DNA from: DATFYM01 sp035315065
Lineage (GTDB): Bacteria; Acidobacteriota; Terriglobia; UBA7540
NCBI GenBank assembly: GCA_035315065.1
Contig: DATFYM010000048.1
Span: 1 to 50,686 of the forward strand
Direction of reading: 5' to 3'
DNA length: 50,686 nt
Shown: piece after piece, positions 1 to 10,062 of the stretch
How positions within the stretch are numbered: position 1 is the stretch's first letter
How the letters are laid out: the number at the start of each line of letters is the position of its first letter
Notes under the pieces: model-generated
Database searches by the model: none
The model's input: only the letters and a program-made list of their open reading frames with translations
What the model was told of the DNA's origin: nothing
Translations under genes and position numbers: made by a program

Positions 1-3000
1 CGCCTAGCCCGCCCGTAGCCGTGTAGGTGGGTGCGTCGCTGCCCCCGTTAATTACCCCGTAACTGCGGTTCGCGACGCCCTGCAGGAGGCTCGGCGGGTT
101 CGTGGCCGGACTGTCATGCGTCTGGGTCAACGTCACCGCCAGGATGGGGTCCACGATCAGGGTATCGGTCTGCGTACTGCCCGAATCGGTGCTGGTGGTG
201 GCGGCAGGCGTGGCGGCGTTGGCGACGTCAACGGCGGTGACCATCGGATGGTAAGTGGCGGGCGCTTGGTTGATCGGACTTCCCGAAGGAGTGGCACACG
301 TCAGCGTGGGGCTTGCAAGGGTGCAAGCAACGGGAGTCGGGAAGCTACTGATGGTGGGGAACGTATACCCTCCCACGGCCCCCAGACCGTTGTGCACGGT
401 GTAAACCATGGCGGCGCAGTTCCCCGCGCCCCCTGTTGTGCATCCAGTTCCTTGGCCGTAAGCACGGCCGAAGACGGCGTCAGGCCATGATGGCCCAGTA
501 TTCGTCGTCAAGGTAATGGTAGGGCTGACCAGCAAATTCGAGGTCGACGTCTGGCTTCCTTGAGGTACGGCAGCATTGGCGGTATCGCTGACCGTCAAGC
601 TTAAGGGATAGGCCGCAGCAGCGGCGCTCACGTCAGGGCTCGCCGAACACGTATACGTGCTCGCCGCAGTCACGCAGGCGAAACCTCCCGGGAAGGGTCC
701 AGGGGAGGCTGGAAAAGTGTATCCGCCCAAACCCCCACTGGCCGTGTACGTCGGCGCCGCCGCACCGATGTTGATCACTCCATAACTGCGATTGGTCACC
801 CCGGGCAGCAGGTTCGTCGGGTCAGGTGAAGCGCTGTTCCCGGCCTGCGTCAGGTGAAGCGCCAGGGGTGCATCGATCAGGAGATTCGTGGACTTAGTTG
901 CAGAGGTAGCGTTGGCAACGCTGGTGCCCGGAGTCGTCGCGTTTCCTGGGTCGTCCAATTCCACCGTAAAGGCATAGTTGTTGGCTGCCCCTGTAATCAT
1001 TGGGTTGGCAGAGAGACTTTCCACAGCCGCCCCGGTCGTGGGAGCGGCGCAACTCGTGCTGATGCCCGTGAGGCCGGTGGGCAAGGAAAGCGGCCCCGTG
1101 CTTACACACCACTCATACAGGGTCGCGCTTGTAGCTCCCAGGCCTCCCGCCGCCGTGTAGGTCGGGGCATCGGCACCCGCATTGATCACCCCATAGCTGC
1201 GGTTTGTAACGCCCGGTAAGAGGTTCGCCGGGTTCGTGGCCGGACTGTCATGCGTCTGGGTCAACGTCACCGCCAGGATGGGGTCGACGATCAACGTATC
1301 GGTCTGCGTACTCCCCGGATCTGTGGTGGTGTTGGAGACAGGCGTGGCAGCGTTGGCGACGTCCACCGCTGTGACCATCGGATGGTAAGTGGCAGGCGCC
1401 TGGTTGATCGGACTTCCCGAAGGAGTGGCACACGTCAGTGTGGGGCTCGTAGTGCTGCAAGCAATGGGAGTCGGGAAGCTACTGATGGTCGGGAACGCAT
1501 ACCCTCCCACGGCCCCCAGACCGCCCTGGGCGGTATAAACCATGGCGGTGCAGTTCCCCGGGCCGCCCCCGGTTCTGCAACCAGTTCCTTGGCCGTAAGC
1601 GCGGCCGAAGACGGCGTCAGGCCATGATGGCCCGTCATTCGTCGTCAGGGTGATTGTAGGGTTGACCAGCAAATTCGAGGTCGACGTCTGGCTTCCTTGA
1701 GGCACGGCACCATTGGCAGTATCGCTTACGGTCAAGCTCAAAGCATAAGGAGTTGAGGACGACGCCAACCCCACCGTACTCGCGGAGCACGTATAGGGAT
1801 TGGTGGTAATTGACGAGCAGGTGAAACCTGAACCTGACCCGAAGGGTCCGGGAGAGGCCGGGAAAGTGTATCCGCCCAAACCCCCACTGGCCGTGTACAT
1901 CGGTGCCGCCGCGGCGCCGTTAATCACTCCATAGCTGCGACTGGTCACCCCAGGCAGCAGGCTCGGCGGGTCAGGTGAGGCGCTATTCCCGACCTGCGTC
2001 AGGTGAATCGCCAAGGGCGCAATGATCTGGAGATTCGTGGAATTAGTGGCAGACGTAGCATTGGCAACGCTGCTGCCCGGAGTCGTGGCGTTTCCTGGGT
2101 CGTCCAATTCCACCGTAAAGGCATAGTTGTTGGCCGCCCCTGTAATCATCGGGCTGGCAGACAGACTTTCGGTAGCCGCCCCGGTCGTGGGAGTGGCACA
2201 ACTCGTGCTGATGCCCGTGAGGCCGGCGGGCAAGGAAAGCGCCCCCGTGTTTACACACCACTCATACAGGGTCGCGTTTGTAGCTCCCAGCCCTCCCGCC
2301 GCCGTGTAGGTCGGGGCAACGGCGCCCGCATTGATCACCCCATAGCTGCGGTTCGTCACGCCAGGAAGCAGATTAGCAGGGTTGACGTTGGGAGCCTGGG
2401 TCAGCGTCGCCGAAAGTGGCGCGTCGACGATAACAGCATCGGTGCGCGTACTCGTCGGATCAGTAGCCATAATTGCGGCAGGGGTCGCGGCGTTCGCCGT
2501 GTCGGTGACCGTCACGCTGGGGTGATAGGTAGCTGCTGCAGCCGACATCACGGTCGGAGTATTACACGTATAGTTTGCGGCGGTAGGAGCCTGCGTACAG
2601 GCGATTCCTGCCGGCATACCAGGGGGTGTAGTGGAAGGATACACATAGCCTGCCAGCCCACCTGTCGCCGTATAAACAGCCGAAGTGCAAGGGCCTCCTG
2701 AGCAGCCTGCGCCCGATCCGTAGGGCCGACTGTTCACGGCGTCAGGCCACGATGTGCCCAGATTCACGGCCAAGTTGATCGGAGAGTTCACTGGCAGACT
2801 CGAATTCGAAGTCGCAGTCCCGCTCGGCGTCGCTGTGTTGGCCGTATCGTTCACAGTTAGGCTCAAAGGATAGGCCGCAGCAGGAGCCGTCACGGCAGGG
2901 TTCGCCGAACACGTATAGGTGCTCGCCCCAGATACGCAGGCAAAGCCTGCCGGATAGGGACCCGGAGAGGCCGGGAAAGTGTATCCGCCCAAACCCCCAC

Positions 3001-3480
3001 TGGCCGTGTACGTCGGTGCCGCCGCACTGCCGCCAATCACTGCATAGCTACGACTGGTCACCCCAGGCAGCAGGTTCGTCGGGTCAGGTGAGGCGCTATT
3101 CCCGACCTGCGTCAGGTGAATCGCCAAGGGCGCAATGATCTGGAGATTCGTGGAATTAGTGGCAGACGTAGCGTTGGCGACGCTGCTGCCCGGAGTCGTG
3201 GCGTTTCCTGGGTCGTCCAATTCCACCGTAAAGGCATAGTTGTTGGCTGCCCCTGTAATCATCGGGCTGGCAGACAGACTTTCGGTCGCCGCCCCGGTCG
3301 TGGGAGCGGCACAACTCGTGCTGATGCCCGTGAGGCCGGTGGGCAAGGAAAGCGGCCCCGTGTTTACACACCACTCATACAGGGTCGCGTTTGTAGCTCC
3401 CAGCCCTCCCGCCGCCGTGTAGGTCGGGGCATCGGCGCCCGCATTGATCACCCCATAGCTGCGGTTCGTCACGCCAGGAA
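1..3480 (-). repeat. Tandem coding repeats, about 1.11-1.15 kb super-unit
   Basis: Within the giant lipoprotein gene a three-module block recurs. One module of about 365 bp appears at about 849-1214, 1998-2363 and 3111-3476, offsets of 1149 and 1113 bp. Both offsets are multiples of three, so the reading frame is kept. A second module matches at about 115-490 and 1249-1628. A third matches at about 530-834, 1668-1979 and 2810-3095. The leftmost 80 bases resemble the end of another copy, so the array continues outside the window. Confidence 0.85.
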
Positions 3481-5857
3481 GCAGATTGGCAGGATTGACG
3501 TTGGGAGCCTGGGTCAGCGTCGCCGCCAGCGGCGGGTCAACGATCAGCGTATCGGTGCGAACCCTGCTCGGGTCGGTACTGTTGGTGGCTCCAGGGGTGG
3601 TCGCGTTCCCAGTGTCGCTGGCGATAATCGTCCCGGTGCTGGTGGCGCCACTCACATTCGCATTGCCACTGTTACAGTTCAGATTTTGCGGTGTAGGGTT
3701 AGTGCACGTAATCGGGGCTGGGAACCCGGTCCCCGTCATGGAAAACGTCCCTGTGCCCCCGCTCGACGTGTACGTCAAGTCCTGGGACCCCTTTGGCGTG
3801 CCGTAAGGTCGCCCATTCACCGCATCGGTTACGGGGAAAGGACTCGGTGGGTTGACCACCAGCGGGCCATTTATAGTGATGCTCGGCGAAATAGGAACCG
3901 TGGCCGCCGGGGTTGTGGCGTCGCCCTCGTCGGACACCGATATTGTGTAGGGGTAATTCTTCGGAGCCGCAGTCACAGTAGAGATGCCGGAGCTGCATGA
4001 GGCCTGGGTCTGGGCCGCGTTTAATATGCAGTTGACGGGTGGCGGCAGGTTGCTTGGTAGATTCCAGGTGTAGCCCCCAGGTACGCCACCGGATGCTGCG
4101 TAGGTGAGGGCCTGGAAACCAGCCGCCGTATTTCCGTACGTTCGTCCCTGGACCCCAGGGGGAGGCGCCGCGCCCACGCCATTCGGCGTCAACGCGAGCG
4201 CTGGGTCCACAGTAATATTATGACTAAGGCTTGCAGTGGTCGAGGAAGCTGATCCGCTCGGTGTGGTCGCATTGGCGGTGTCATCAACCGTCACCATCGG
4301 CACGTACGCTGTGGTGCTGGCCGCCGCTGTGATAGCGGAAGCCGCGCAGGTAAACGTGTTCGAGGGACTCTGCGTGCACACTACGCCTTGTGGAAAGGAC
4401 GGGCCCGGGCTGGCCAACGTGGGCGCCGTTGAGAATTTGTAGCCGCCGAGGGCACCGCCGGTGCCGCCGAGGCCGTTCGAGGCCGAATAAGCCAACTGAG
4501 CGCAGTTCGGGCCTGGTGCGCACCCCGTGCCAGTTGCGTATGCCCTCCCTGCGGCTGCATCGGGCAAGGGATTCGGGAGGTTCGACGAGAGGGCGAGCGG
4601 AGCGTAAACGGTCAGAGTGCGATTGACGGCTGAAGTTGTTCCGGAGGTCGCCGCGCTTGGCGTGGCGGTGTTGGCGGTGTCGTTTAGCGTGATTTGGAAG
4701 GTGTAAGCTCCCGGGGTCGCCGAAACCGCTACCGCCCCAGTGGTGCAGGTGGCTTGGGTAACTGCGGCGTTGGTAGTGCACGCCGCCGGCTGCGGTAAGC
4801 CGCTGCCAGGCGAGGCGATCGGCGTTGGGAGGCCAAATATGTAGCCCCCCAAGCCCCCAGAAGCGTCGTACACCAATTGCGCGAGTTTCGCCGCTACGTT
4901 CCCATAGGTCCGGCCTTGCACCGCATCCGGCACCGGCCCACCAGGCTGCGCCCCGACATCTGGCGACGCGACATCCGGGTTCAAAGCAAGGACGGGGGCA
5001 ACGCCCAGGGAAAAGACCGTGCTTTCCGTGCCCAGGGGCACGGCCACGCCGCCAGAAACGGAGTCCGGGATCGCATTATCCGTGGTAGTCAACGTCACAG
5101 AGTAGGTTCCAGCCGCCTCCGACAGCGTCCCCGTGGTATGTATCAAACAGCGGTTGGGATTAGACGGGTCGATAACTGCCTGGAGCTCAGGTATGGCTGG
5201 AGTAGCTGTAACGGAGCAACTGCTTAAAGGACCATTGCCGCTCGGTGCGGCCCCACCGGCAGGGGTAACAGTCTTGGGTGCTGTCGCGGACAAACTCGTT
5301 GGTGCCGGCTGGAGACACGGCCCGGTGGTGCATTGTGGATTCCCGGGCTGGTCACCGTACGTCCTCCCCTTCACTGCCGGCGCCAAGACGTTTATCAGGA
5401 TGGCAAACTCCGGCCGGATGGTCAGAGTATAAAGGTGCGAGTCCGTTTTCGCTGGGGTGCTAGTATCGTAAGCCGTGAGGGTCAGCGAATACGTAGCGGC
5501 GGGGCCCGGCGCTGCCGCCATATTAAGGATGCAGTCGAAACCGCCTTTGCTGGCCGTCATCCCGCTCGGGAAGTTGCCTGACAGATTGCACCGAGAAACG
5601 GAAGAAGAAGTGCTGACGGTGGCGGTGTAGGAGCGACCTGCGACCGCATCCGGAATCGCAGTGGTGGCAATAGAAAAGAAGCCGCCGCCCTTGCCCGGGG
5701 TAAGGTTTCCCGGCAAGGTCGAAAAGCCTGCTCCGCACCCGCTGAGACCGGCAACCAAGGTGGCCAGGAGCGCTACTACTCCCCACTGTCCTACGCTCAG
5801 TCTTGCCGGAAGTTGAACCTGGAAACAACGTTGAGGTAGCCAGAGATTGATGCGCAT
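1..5857 (-). CDS. Giant Ig-like tandem-repeat lipoprotein, N-terminal part, cut by window edge
   Basis: One frame is open on the minus strand from an ATG at 5857 to the window edge (1,952 codons, no stop), so the C-terminus is missing. The start has an AGGGGA ribosome site. Residues about 22-41 form a signal peptide ending in a lipobox (L-S-G-C, Cys41), so the mature protein should be lipid-anchored. The rest is a string of about 120-residue modules. Each carries an 'R-x-Y-G' start, an aromatic/Gly stretch like YTASGGLGGYTF, two Cys about 10 apart, and an ending like DTANATTP. This resembles secreted Ig-like (He_PIG-type) modules, and the paired Cys suggest one disulfide per module. Successive groups of modules are near identical at DNA level. 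An adhesin or surface scaffold is the likely role, but this is inference. It is divergent from the TonB receptor gene. Confidence 0.85.
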   Translation of the reverse strand, partial: MRINLWLPQRCFQVQLPARLSVGQWGVVALLATLVAGLSGCGAGFSTLPGNLTPGKGGGFFSIATTAIPDAVAGRSYTATVSTSSSVSRCNLSGNFPSGMTASKGGFDCILNMAAAPGPAATYSLTLTAYDTSTPAKTDSHLYTLTIRPEFAILINVLAPAVKGRTYGDQPGNPQCTTGPCLQPAPTSLSATAPKTVTPAGGAAPSGNGPLSSCSVTATPAIPELQAVIDPSNPNRCLIHTTGTLSEAAGTYSVTLTTTDNAIPDSVSGGVAVPLGTESTVFSLGVAPVLALNPDVASPDVGAQPGGPVPDAVQGRTYGNVAAKLAQLVYDASGGLGGYIFGLPTPIASPGSGLPQPAACTTNAAVTQATCTTGAVAVSATPGAYTFQITLNDTANTATPSAATSGTTSAVNRTLTVYAPLALSSNLPNPLPDAAAGRAYATGTGCAPGPNCAQLAYSASNGLGGTGGALGGYKFSTAPTLASPGPSFPQGVVCTQSPSNTFTCAASAITAAASTTAYVPMVTVDDTANATTPSGSASSTTASLSHNITVDPALALTPNGVGAAPPPGVQGRTYGNTAAGFQALTYAASGGVPGGYTWNLPSNLPPPVNCILNAAQTQASCSSGISTVTAAPKNYPYTISVSDEGDATTPAATVPISPSITINGPLVVNPPSPFPVTDAVNGRPYGTPKGSQDLTYTSSGGTGTFSMTGTGFPAPITCTNPTPQNLNCNSGNANVSGATSTGTIIASDTGNATTPGATNSTDPSRVRTDTLIVDPPLAATLTQAPNVNPANLLPGVTNRSYGVINAGADAPTYTAAGGLGATNATLYEWCVNTGPLSLPTGLTGISTSCAAPTTGAATESLSASPMITGAANNYAFTVELDDPGNATTPGSSVANATSATNSTNLQIIAPLAIHLTQVGNSASPDPTNLLPGVTSRSYAVIGGSAAAPTYTASGGLGGYTFPASPGPYPAGFACVSGASTYTCSANPAVTAPAAAYPLSLTVNDTANTATPSGTATSNSSLPVNSPINLAVNLGTSWPDAVNSRPYGSGAGCSGGPCTSAVYTATGGLAGYVYPSTTPPGMPAGIACTQAPTAANYTCNTPTVMSAAAATYHPSVTVTDTANAATPAAIMATDPTSTRTDAVIVDAPLSATLTQAPNVNPANLLPGVTNRSYGVINAGAVAPTYTAAGGLGATNATLYEWCVNTGALSLPAGLTGISTSCATPTTGAATESLSASPMITGAANNYAFTVELDDPGNATTPGSSVANATSATNSTNLQIIAPLAIHLTQVGNSASPDPPSLLPGVTSRSYGVINGAAAAPMYTASGGLGGYTFPASPGPFGSGSGFTCSSITTNPYTCSASTVGLASSSTPYALSLTVSDTANGAVPQGSQTSTSNLLVNPTITLTTNDGPSWPDAVFGRAYGQGTGCRTGGGPGNCTAMVYTAQGGLGAVGGYAFPTISSFPTPIACSTTSPTLTCATPSGSPINQAPATYHPMVTAVDVANAATPVSNTTTDPGSTQTDTLIVDPILAVTLTQTHDSPATNPANLLPGVTNRSYGVINAGADAPTYTAAGGLGATSATLYEWCVSTGPLSLPTGLTGISTSCAAPTTGAAVESLSANPMITGAANNYAFTVELDDPGNATTPGTSVANATSATKSTNLLIDAPLALHLTQAGNSASPDPTNLLPGVTNRSYGVINIGAAAPTYTASGGLGGYTFPASPGPFPGGFACVTAASTYTCSASPDVSAAAAAYPLSLTVSDTANAAVPQGSQTSTSNLLVSPTITLTTNTGPSWPDAVFGRAYGQGTGCTTGGAGNCAAMVYTVHNGLGAVGGYTFPTISSFPTPVACTLASPTLTCATPSGSPINQAPATYHPMVTAVDVANAATPAATTSTDSGSTQTDTLIVDPILAVTLTQTHDSPATNPPSLLQGVANRSYGVINGGSDAPTYTATGGLG

Positions 5858-6007
5858 CGCTCCCCTCCCAGTGAGATTTTAGCGTGGCAATCGCGGTCCC
5901 GCCGGTTGAGAGGTTCCTATCACAAGCGCCCGGCGCCGCTTCGTACAGGTGCGATCCAGCCACGATAATCAACTCCCGATACGGACAAAAAACTCCATCG
6001 ATGGGGC

Positions 6008-6035
6008 ATTATATTAAGAACTGCCGCCCTGTCAA
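6008..6035 (-). promoter_or_regulatory. Sigma70-type promoter for the giant lipoprotein gene
   Basis: Read on the minus strand there is a perfect TTGACA (6035-6030), a 16-base spacer and a perfect TATAAT (6013-6008). It lies about 150 bases upstream of the lipoprotein ATG at 5857. Both boxes match consensus, which is unusual in GC-rich DNA. Confidence 0.6.
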
Positions 6036-6064
6036 GCTAAAAAATAGCGATGTGAAAAATAAAC

Positions 6065-6092
6065 TTGACAACGAACCCGCGTGTTTGATAAA
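6065..6092 (+). promoter_or_regulatory. Sigma70-type promoter for the TonB-dependent receptor
   Basis: TTGACA at 6065-6070, a 16-base spacer and GATAAA at 6087-6092 (4 of 6 bases of the -10 consensus). It faces the receptor gene with a leader of about 115 bases and is back to back with the minus-strand promoter at 6008-6035. Confidence 0.45.
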
Positions 6093-6214
6093 GACGTGCA
6101 GACCGAGATTATTCCCGGTCGGGCGGTCGACAGTGGAACATCCAAAGCAATCTGGCGCTGGAACGTCTTTGCTCTCTGCGGCTAGCTAAAGCAGAAAACG
6201 AGGGGAGGGACATT

Positions 6215-9200
6215 ATGCACCGAAGGCTAAGAGAAGCTGGCTTGGTTATCCTCCTTGTGGCGCTAGCGGGAGGCTTGAGCCTTCCTCTGCAGGGCCAGAG
6301 CATTAGCGGCACGATTGCTGGAACCGTGCGTGACCAGAAAGGCGGCGCAACCACAGCCACCGTGACAGCCTACAATCGAGCGTCTGGGAGGGAGTACTCC
6401 AGCCCTGCCGGGGAAGATGGGAATTACAGCATTCCGGAAGTGGATGTTGGTGTGTACGATGTGAGGGCCGAATCTCAGGGTTTCCAGACCGTAGTGGTGC
6501 AGCACGTAAGGGTTGATGTCAGTCGGACGAGCCACCAGGATTTCGTGCTCCCTATTCCACCCCAAAAGGAAGCGCTAACTGTGGAGTCCACTGCGCCCAT
6601 TACTGAGCCGTCTGCCCCGACGCTGAGGAGCGATTTTGACGATACGGACGTTCGGCAGTTGCCGATTCTTACCCGCGACGTGAATAATCTGGCCTTGCTG
6701 GTCGCGGGTGTGGTGGACGCGCGCACGTACAGCTTTGGCAGCACTCTGGTACCGTTCGCCGCCAATGGCTCGCGCGGCCGCGACAACAACTTCATCATCG
6801 ACAGCGTCAGTAATAATGAGCCACTGTTGGGCGGCGCCGCCACCCAGTTCACCAACACCGACATTTTTGCGGAGTACACCGTCCTTACAGATCAGGTCAA
6901 AGCCGAGTTTGGTCGCACCAGCGGCGCGACGATCAACGCCATCACCAAAGGCGGCTCCAACACCAAGCATGGCTCCCTTTTCTGGTTCGGGCAGGATCAA
7001 AACTTCAACGCTCTCACCCAGGTGGAGCAGCAGGCACTGCTGAACAGCCCTCCTACTTCCTATGAGAACCAGGCTGGGTTCACCCTAGGCGGACCACTAT
7101 CGAAGAACAACCCAGACAAGCTTCAGTACTTTATCTCCTACCAGTGGGATGGGGCACTCAACAACTTGTCGAGTGTTTTCCCAGTCGTCAACACGCTACC
7201 CACTCCGGCAGGGTACAATACGCTAAAAGGGCTGCCTTCGACGCCCGCCTTGCAAGTTCTGCTGAATACGCCCACGGTCTCACAGGTACCGGCAACGCTC
7301 GCTCCATGCTTCGGGTCTATTCCTTCAGCTAGCGCCACGGGATCCTCCACCAACCCCTGCTTCCCACCAACCCCAGTGATGCTCACTTCAGGGCAGCAAG
7401 TCCAGTACGGCACGTACTTGGTTCCGAACGGCAACCTTTTTAACCAGCACGACAATCAAGCCTCTGGCCGACTCGACTACAGAATCAACGACGCAAATGA
7501 CGTCTACGGGCGGTACCTGTTTGACGATCTTCGGACTCCTCGTGCGCCGCTCGACCCTGCCGGGGAATCGGCTTTCAGCGACCTGGGTTTGTTGTCGTAC
7601 TGGCGAGACAGTCTGCGGCAGCGCACCCAGAGCGCACTGTTGAACTGGCGTCACGAGTGGGTGAGCGCCCTGAACGAGTTTCGTTTCTCGGCGGCTCGGA
7701 TCGCACAGAATAGCGGACCATTCAATGTCCCTGAAGGGGCGAGGGAGGGGCAAGCGGCCGCCACCGTGGCCGATCAATTCGGAGGCTTCGGGCAGACGCA
7801 GACCTCGCCTGGCTTCTCGGGTAATTTCCCATCCGCCGGTTCACAGTTCACCTTGGGGAGTGATACGCGGCCCGCCAAGACCACCAGCAACATCTTTGAG
7901 GTGCAGGAGAACTTCTCTTACCTTTGGCGTGGCAAGCACAGTTTTAAGTTTGGAACGGACCTTATCCGCACCCAGACCAACATCCGGTCGGTGCCCGAGG
8001 ACCTCGGACATTACTTCTTCGGGATCGCCAAACTGTCGGGTGGACTTAGCGATTTTGTTTCTGATACCAATGAGCAGGCTGTTTTCCAGCGGCTTCCGAA
8101 TCTCATCTCCGACAACGCTGGCAATGTAGTGCGCCAAGGGTCTGAAGAACTTCCGCTTCGCGAGTTCGACCAGTTCTTTTTCATCCAGGACGATTATCGG
8201 GCCAGCCCTCATTGGACGTTCAACTTGGGCCTGAGATATGAGAACTTTGGTCAGCCCATCAATGGCATGGCCCAATTCAACCCGGCCGCGCCCCATGTGG
8301 CCAACGATAACAACAATCTCGCGCCGCGGATCGGGTTTGCGTGGTCACCGGGCTCGAAGCGCACGCTTGTTGTGCGGGGCGGATACGGCCTAATGTATGA
8401 TCAGATGGTCCTCAACATTCCCCTGCTCATCTGGCAAAGTGGACCGATCTCACCCCTGGTCCAATCCATCGTCACTGTGCCGAGTGATCGGGCAAACCAA
8501 GCGGCGCAGCCGAGTGGACTTTTCCCCAACCTTCCTTTCAGTATCAGCGATGTGAGCAAGCCGGTGGCGGGTTGCGACCCGTCGCATACAAACAAAGATG
8601 CCCAAGGCAATCCCATCTTGGTTCCTCTGATCGGGTGCTCAAGCCAGGTCACAGTGGACCCCCATTTGGTGAACCCTTACGTACAGACTTGGACTATGGG
8701 TCTCCAGCAATCGATCAGTTCCAACCTGTTGTTCGAGGTCGACTACGTCGGAAACAAGGGAACCAAGAATTACCAGCTTGTGGACACCAACCCCTTCCAG
8801 GGTTGGGACCGACAAGGTACTGGGCTAATCGCGAATTGCCCGCTCGGTCTCCTAGGTAGCGGCTTTAGCTATAACTGCCTTCAGGATCGCCGAACTCCTG
8901 GAAGAGGGGACATTCAGGCGATCACGAACAGCGGCTTTTCAACCTACAACGCACTGCAAGTGAGCTTGACCCAGCGCACGACCCATCGCGCGTTTGGAGA
9001 TCTCGCGTTCACCACCGCTTACACTTGGAGTCACACGATCGACAACGCCAGCGAGATCTTTGGTCCGGGTGTGCGCTTCATTGCGGGCGATTTCGCCGGA
9101 ACCCTGCAAAATCCCGAAACCGAGCAACTGGTGCAGGCGGTTACACCTTTGCCCCAGGACTCGAGCAACCTGCAGGTTGAGAAGGGCAACTCTTCCTACG

Positions 9201-9955
9201 ACCGCCGTCACCGGCTGGCAATCAGCTACATCTGGGAATTGCCTTCCAATTTCAGCGGCGCCGCGGCCTCTTGGTTTAACCACTGGCAGATTAATGGTGT
9301 TGCTGAGCTCCAGTCCGGCCAGCCCTTCACTCCGCTTAACGGCGCTCCACTGGGGGCTTGCGCTGACGCGTACGGCGAAGGTATCTTGACCAATGCTCGT
9401 CCGGCTATTGGTAGCCGATTTGCGCCTTCCAATTCGGTGGCTTTGCTCGCCGATCTCAATTGTATTGACCTAACCCAGGGCTACGTCGGTTTGGACGGAA
9501 AGCCCATCGATCCGGGCACGGCGCACTTCGTCCAGGTCCCGCTAGGCGAAAAGCCCGGTGCGGCATTCTCCATTCCCGGGACTGGTGAGAGTTTTGTAGC
9601 CGGAAGCGCGGGACGCAATATTCTGGTCGGGCCGGGAATCGCCAACCTCGACTTCGCGCTGTACAAGAGCTTCAGTCTGGGCGAGCACAAAAGGCTGCAG
9701 TTCCGATGGGAGATTTACGACGTTCTTAACCACCCTAATCCAGGGTTCCCCATCGGTAATGTCTTCGCGACGCAGGCCCAGCAGACTTTCGGATATGCTT
9801 TCTCGCCCCGTACCACACCGGCCGGCGTCACAGGGGTAATCCCGGAGAGTACCATTGACAGCGTAAATGGTGCAGGGGTCAAAAACTTTCTGAGCAAGCA
9901 GTACATGAACACCAGCAACAGGCGAATGCAGTTCGGTATTCACTTTACCTTCTAG
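6215..9955 (+). CDS. TonB-dependent (Oar-like) outer-membrane receptor
   Basis: 1,246 residues. A signal peptide (about 1-28) is followed by a carboxypeptidase regulatory-like domain (about 30-115, beginning SISGTIAGTVRDQKGG). A TonB plug domain (about 120-270) contains a 'RGRDNNFIIDSVSNN' stretch. A long beta-barrel follows, ending in an aromatic Phe (GIHFTF), as in outer-membrane barrels. Length and layout match the Oar/CarboxypepD_reg TonB receptor family that is heavily expanded in Acidobacteriota. The ligand cannot be told from sequence; large oligosaccharides or peptides are common guesses for the family. The start has a GGGAGGGA ribosome site just upstream. The gene is single, with the lipoprotein gene divergent on its left and the kinase gene convergent on its right. 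Confidence 0.9.
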   Translation: MHRRLREAGLVILLVALAGGLSLPLQGQSISGTIAGTVRDQKGGATTATVTAYNRASGREYSSPAGEDGNYSIPEVDVGVYDVRAESQGFQTVVVQHVRVDVSRTSHQDFVLPIPPQKEALTVESTAPITEPSAPTLRSDFDDTDVRQLPILTRDVNNLALLVAGVVDARTYSFGSTLVPFAANGSRGRDNNFIIDSVSNNEPLLGGAATQFTNTDIFAEYTVLTDQVKAEFGRTSGATINAITKGGSNTKHGSLFWFGQDQNFNALTQVEQQALLNSPPTSYENQAGFTLGGPLSKNNPDKLQYFISYQWDGALNNLSSVFPVVNTLPTPAGYNTLKGLPSTPALQVLLNTPTVSQVPATLAPCFGSIPSASATGSSTNPCFPPTPVMLTSGQQVQYGTYLVPNGNLFNQHDNQASGRLDYRINDANDVYGRYLFDDLRTPRAPLDPAGESAFSDLGLLSYWRDSLRQRTQSALLNWRHEWVSALNEFRFSAARIAQNSGPFNVPEGAREGQAAATVADQFGGFGQTQTSPGFSGNFPSAGSQFTLGSDTRPAKTTSNIFEVQENFSYLWRGKHSFKFGTDLIRTQTNIRSVPEDLGHYFFGIAKLSGGLSDFVSDTNEQAVFQRLPNLISDNAGNVVRQGSEELPLREFDQFFFIQDDYRASPHWTFNLGLRYENFGQPINGMAQFNPAAPHVANDNNNLAPRIGFAWSPGSKRTLVVRGGYGLMYDQMVLNIPLLIWQSGPISPLVQSIVTVPSDRANQAAQPSGLFPNLPFSISDVSKPVAGCDPSHTNKDAQGNPILVPLIGCSSQVTVDPHLVNPYVQTWTMGLQQSISSNLLFEVDYVGNKGTKNYQLVDTNPFQGWDRQGTGLIANCPLGLLGSGFSYNCLQDRRTPGRGDIQAITNSGFSTYNALQVSLTQRTTHRAFGDLAFTTAYTWSHTIDNASEIFGPGVRFIAGDFAGTLQNPETEQLVQAVTPLPQDSSNLQVEKGNSSYDRRHRLAISYIWELPSNFSGAAASWFNHWQINGVAELQSGQPFTPLNGAPLGACADAYGEGILTNARPAIGSRFAPSNSVALLADLNCIDLTQGYVGLDGKPIDPGTAHFVQVPLGEKPGAAFSIPGTGESFVAGSAGRNILVGPGIANLDFALYKSFSLGEHKRLQFRWEIYDVLNHPNPGFPIGNVFATQAQQTFGYAFSPRTTPAGVTGVIPESTIDSVNGAGVKNFLSKQYMNTSNRRMQFGIHFTF

Positions 9956-9961
9956 CTTAAA

Positions 9962-9988
9962 GGGGGCTCCAAAAAACTCGGCGCCCCC
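9962..9988 (+). terminator. GC hairpin between convergent genes
   Basis: GGGGGC (9962-9967) pairs with GCCCCC (9983-9988) just after the receptor stop codon, in the 107-base gap before the convergent kinase gene. No strong T-run follows, so a Rho-independent role is only plausible. Confidence 0.4.
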
Positions 9989-10062
9989 CATACGCGTTTC
10001 TCAGTGGCTCAGACTTGTCCTCTAATGGGACGCCGCCGGAACCTAAGACGGAGAGATTGCGA

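Noticed and set aside
116..4442. Many plus-strand open frames over the giant repeat gene (for example 2003-2701 and 3116-4000)
   Set aside because: They repeat with the array, have Arg/Gly-rich composition and lie opposite a continuous 1,952-codon frame with a signal peptide; they are shadows.
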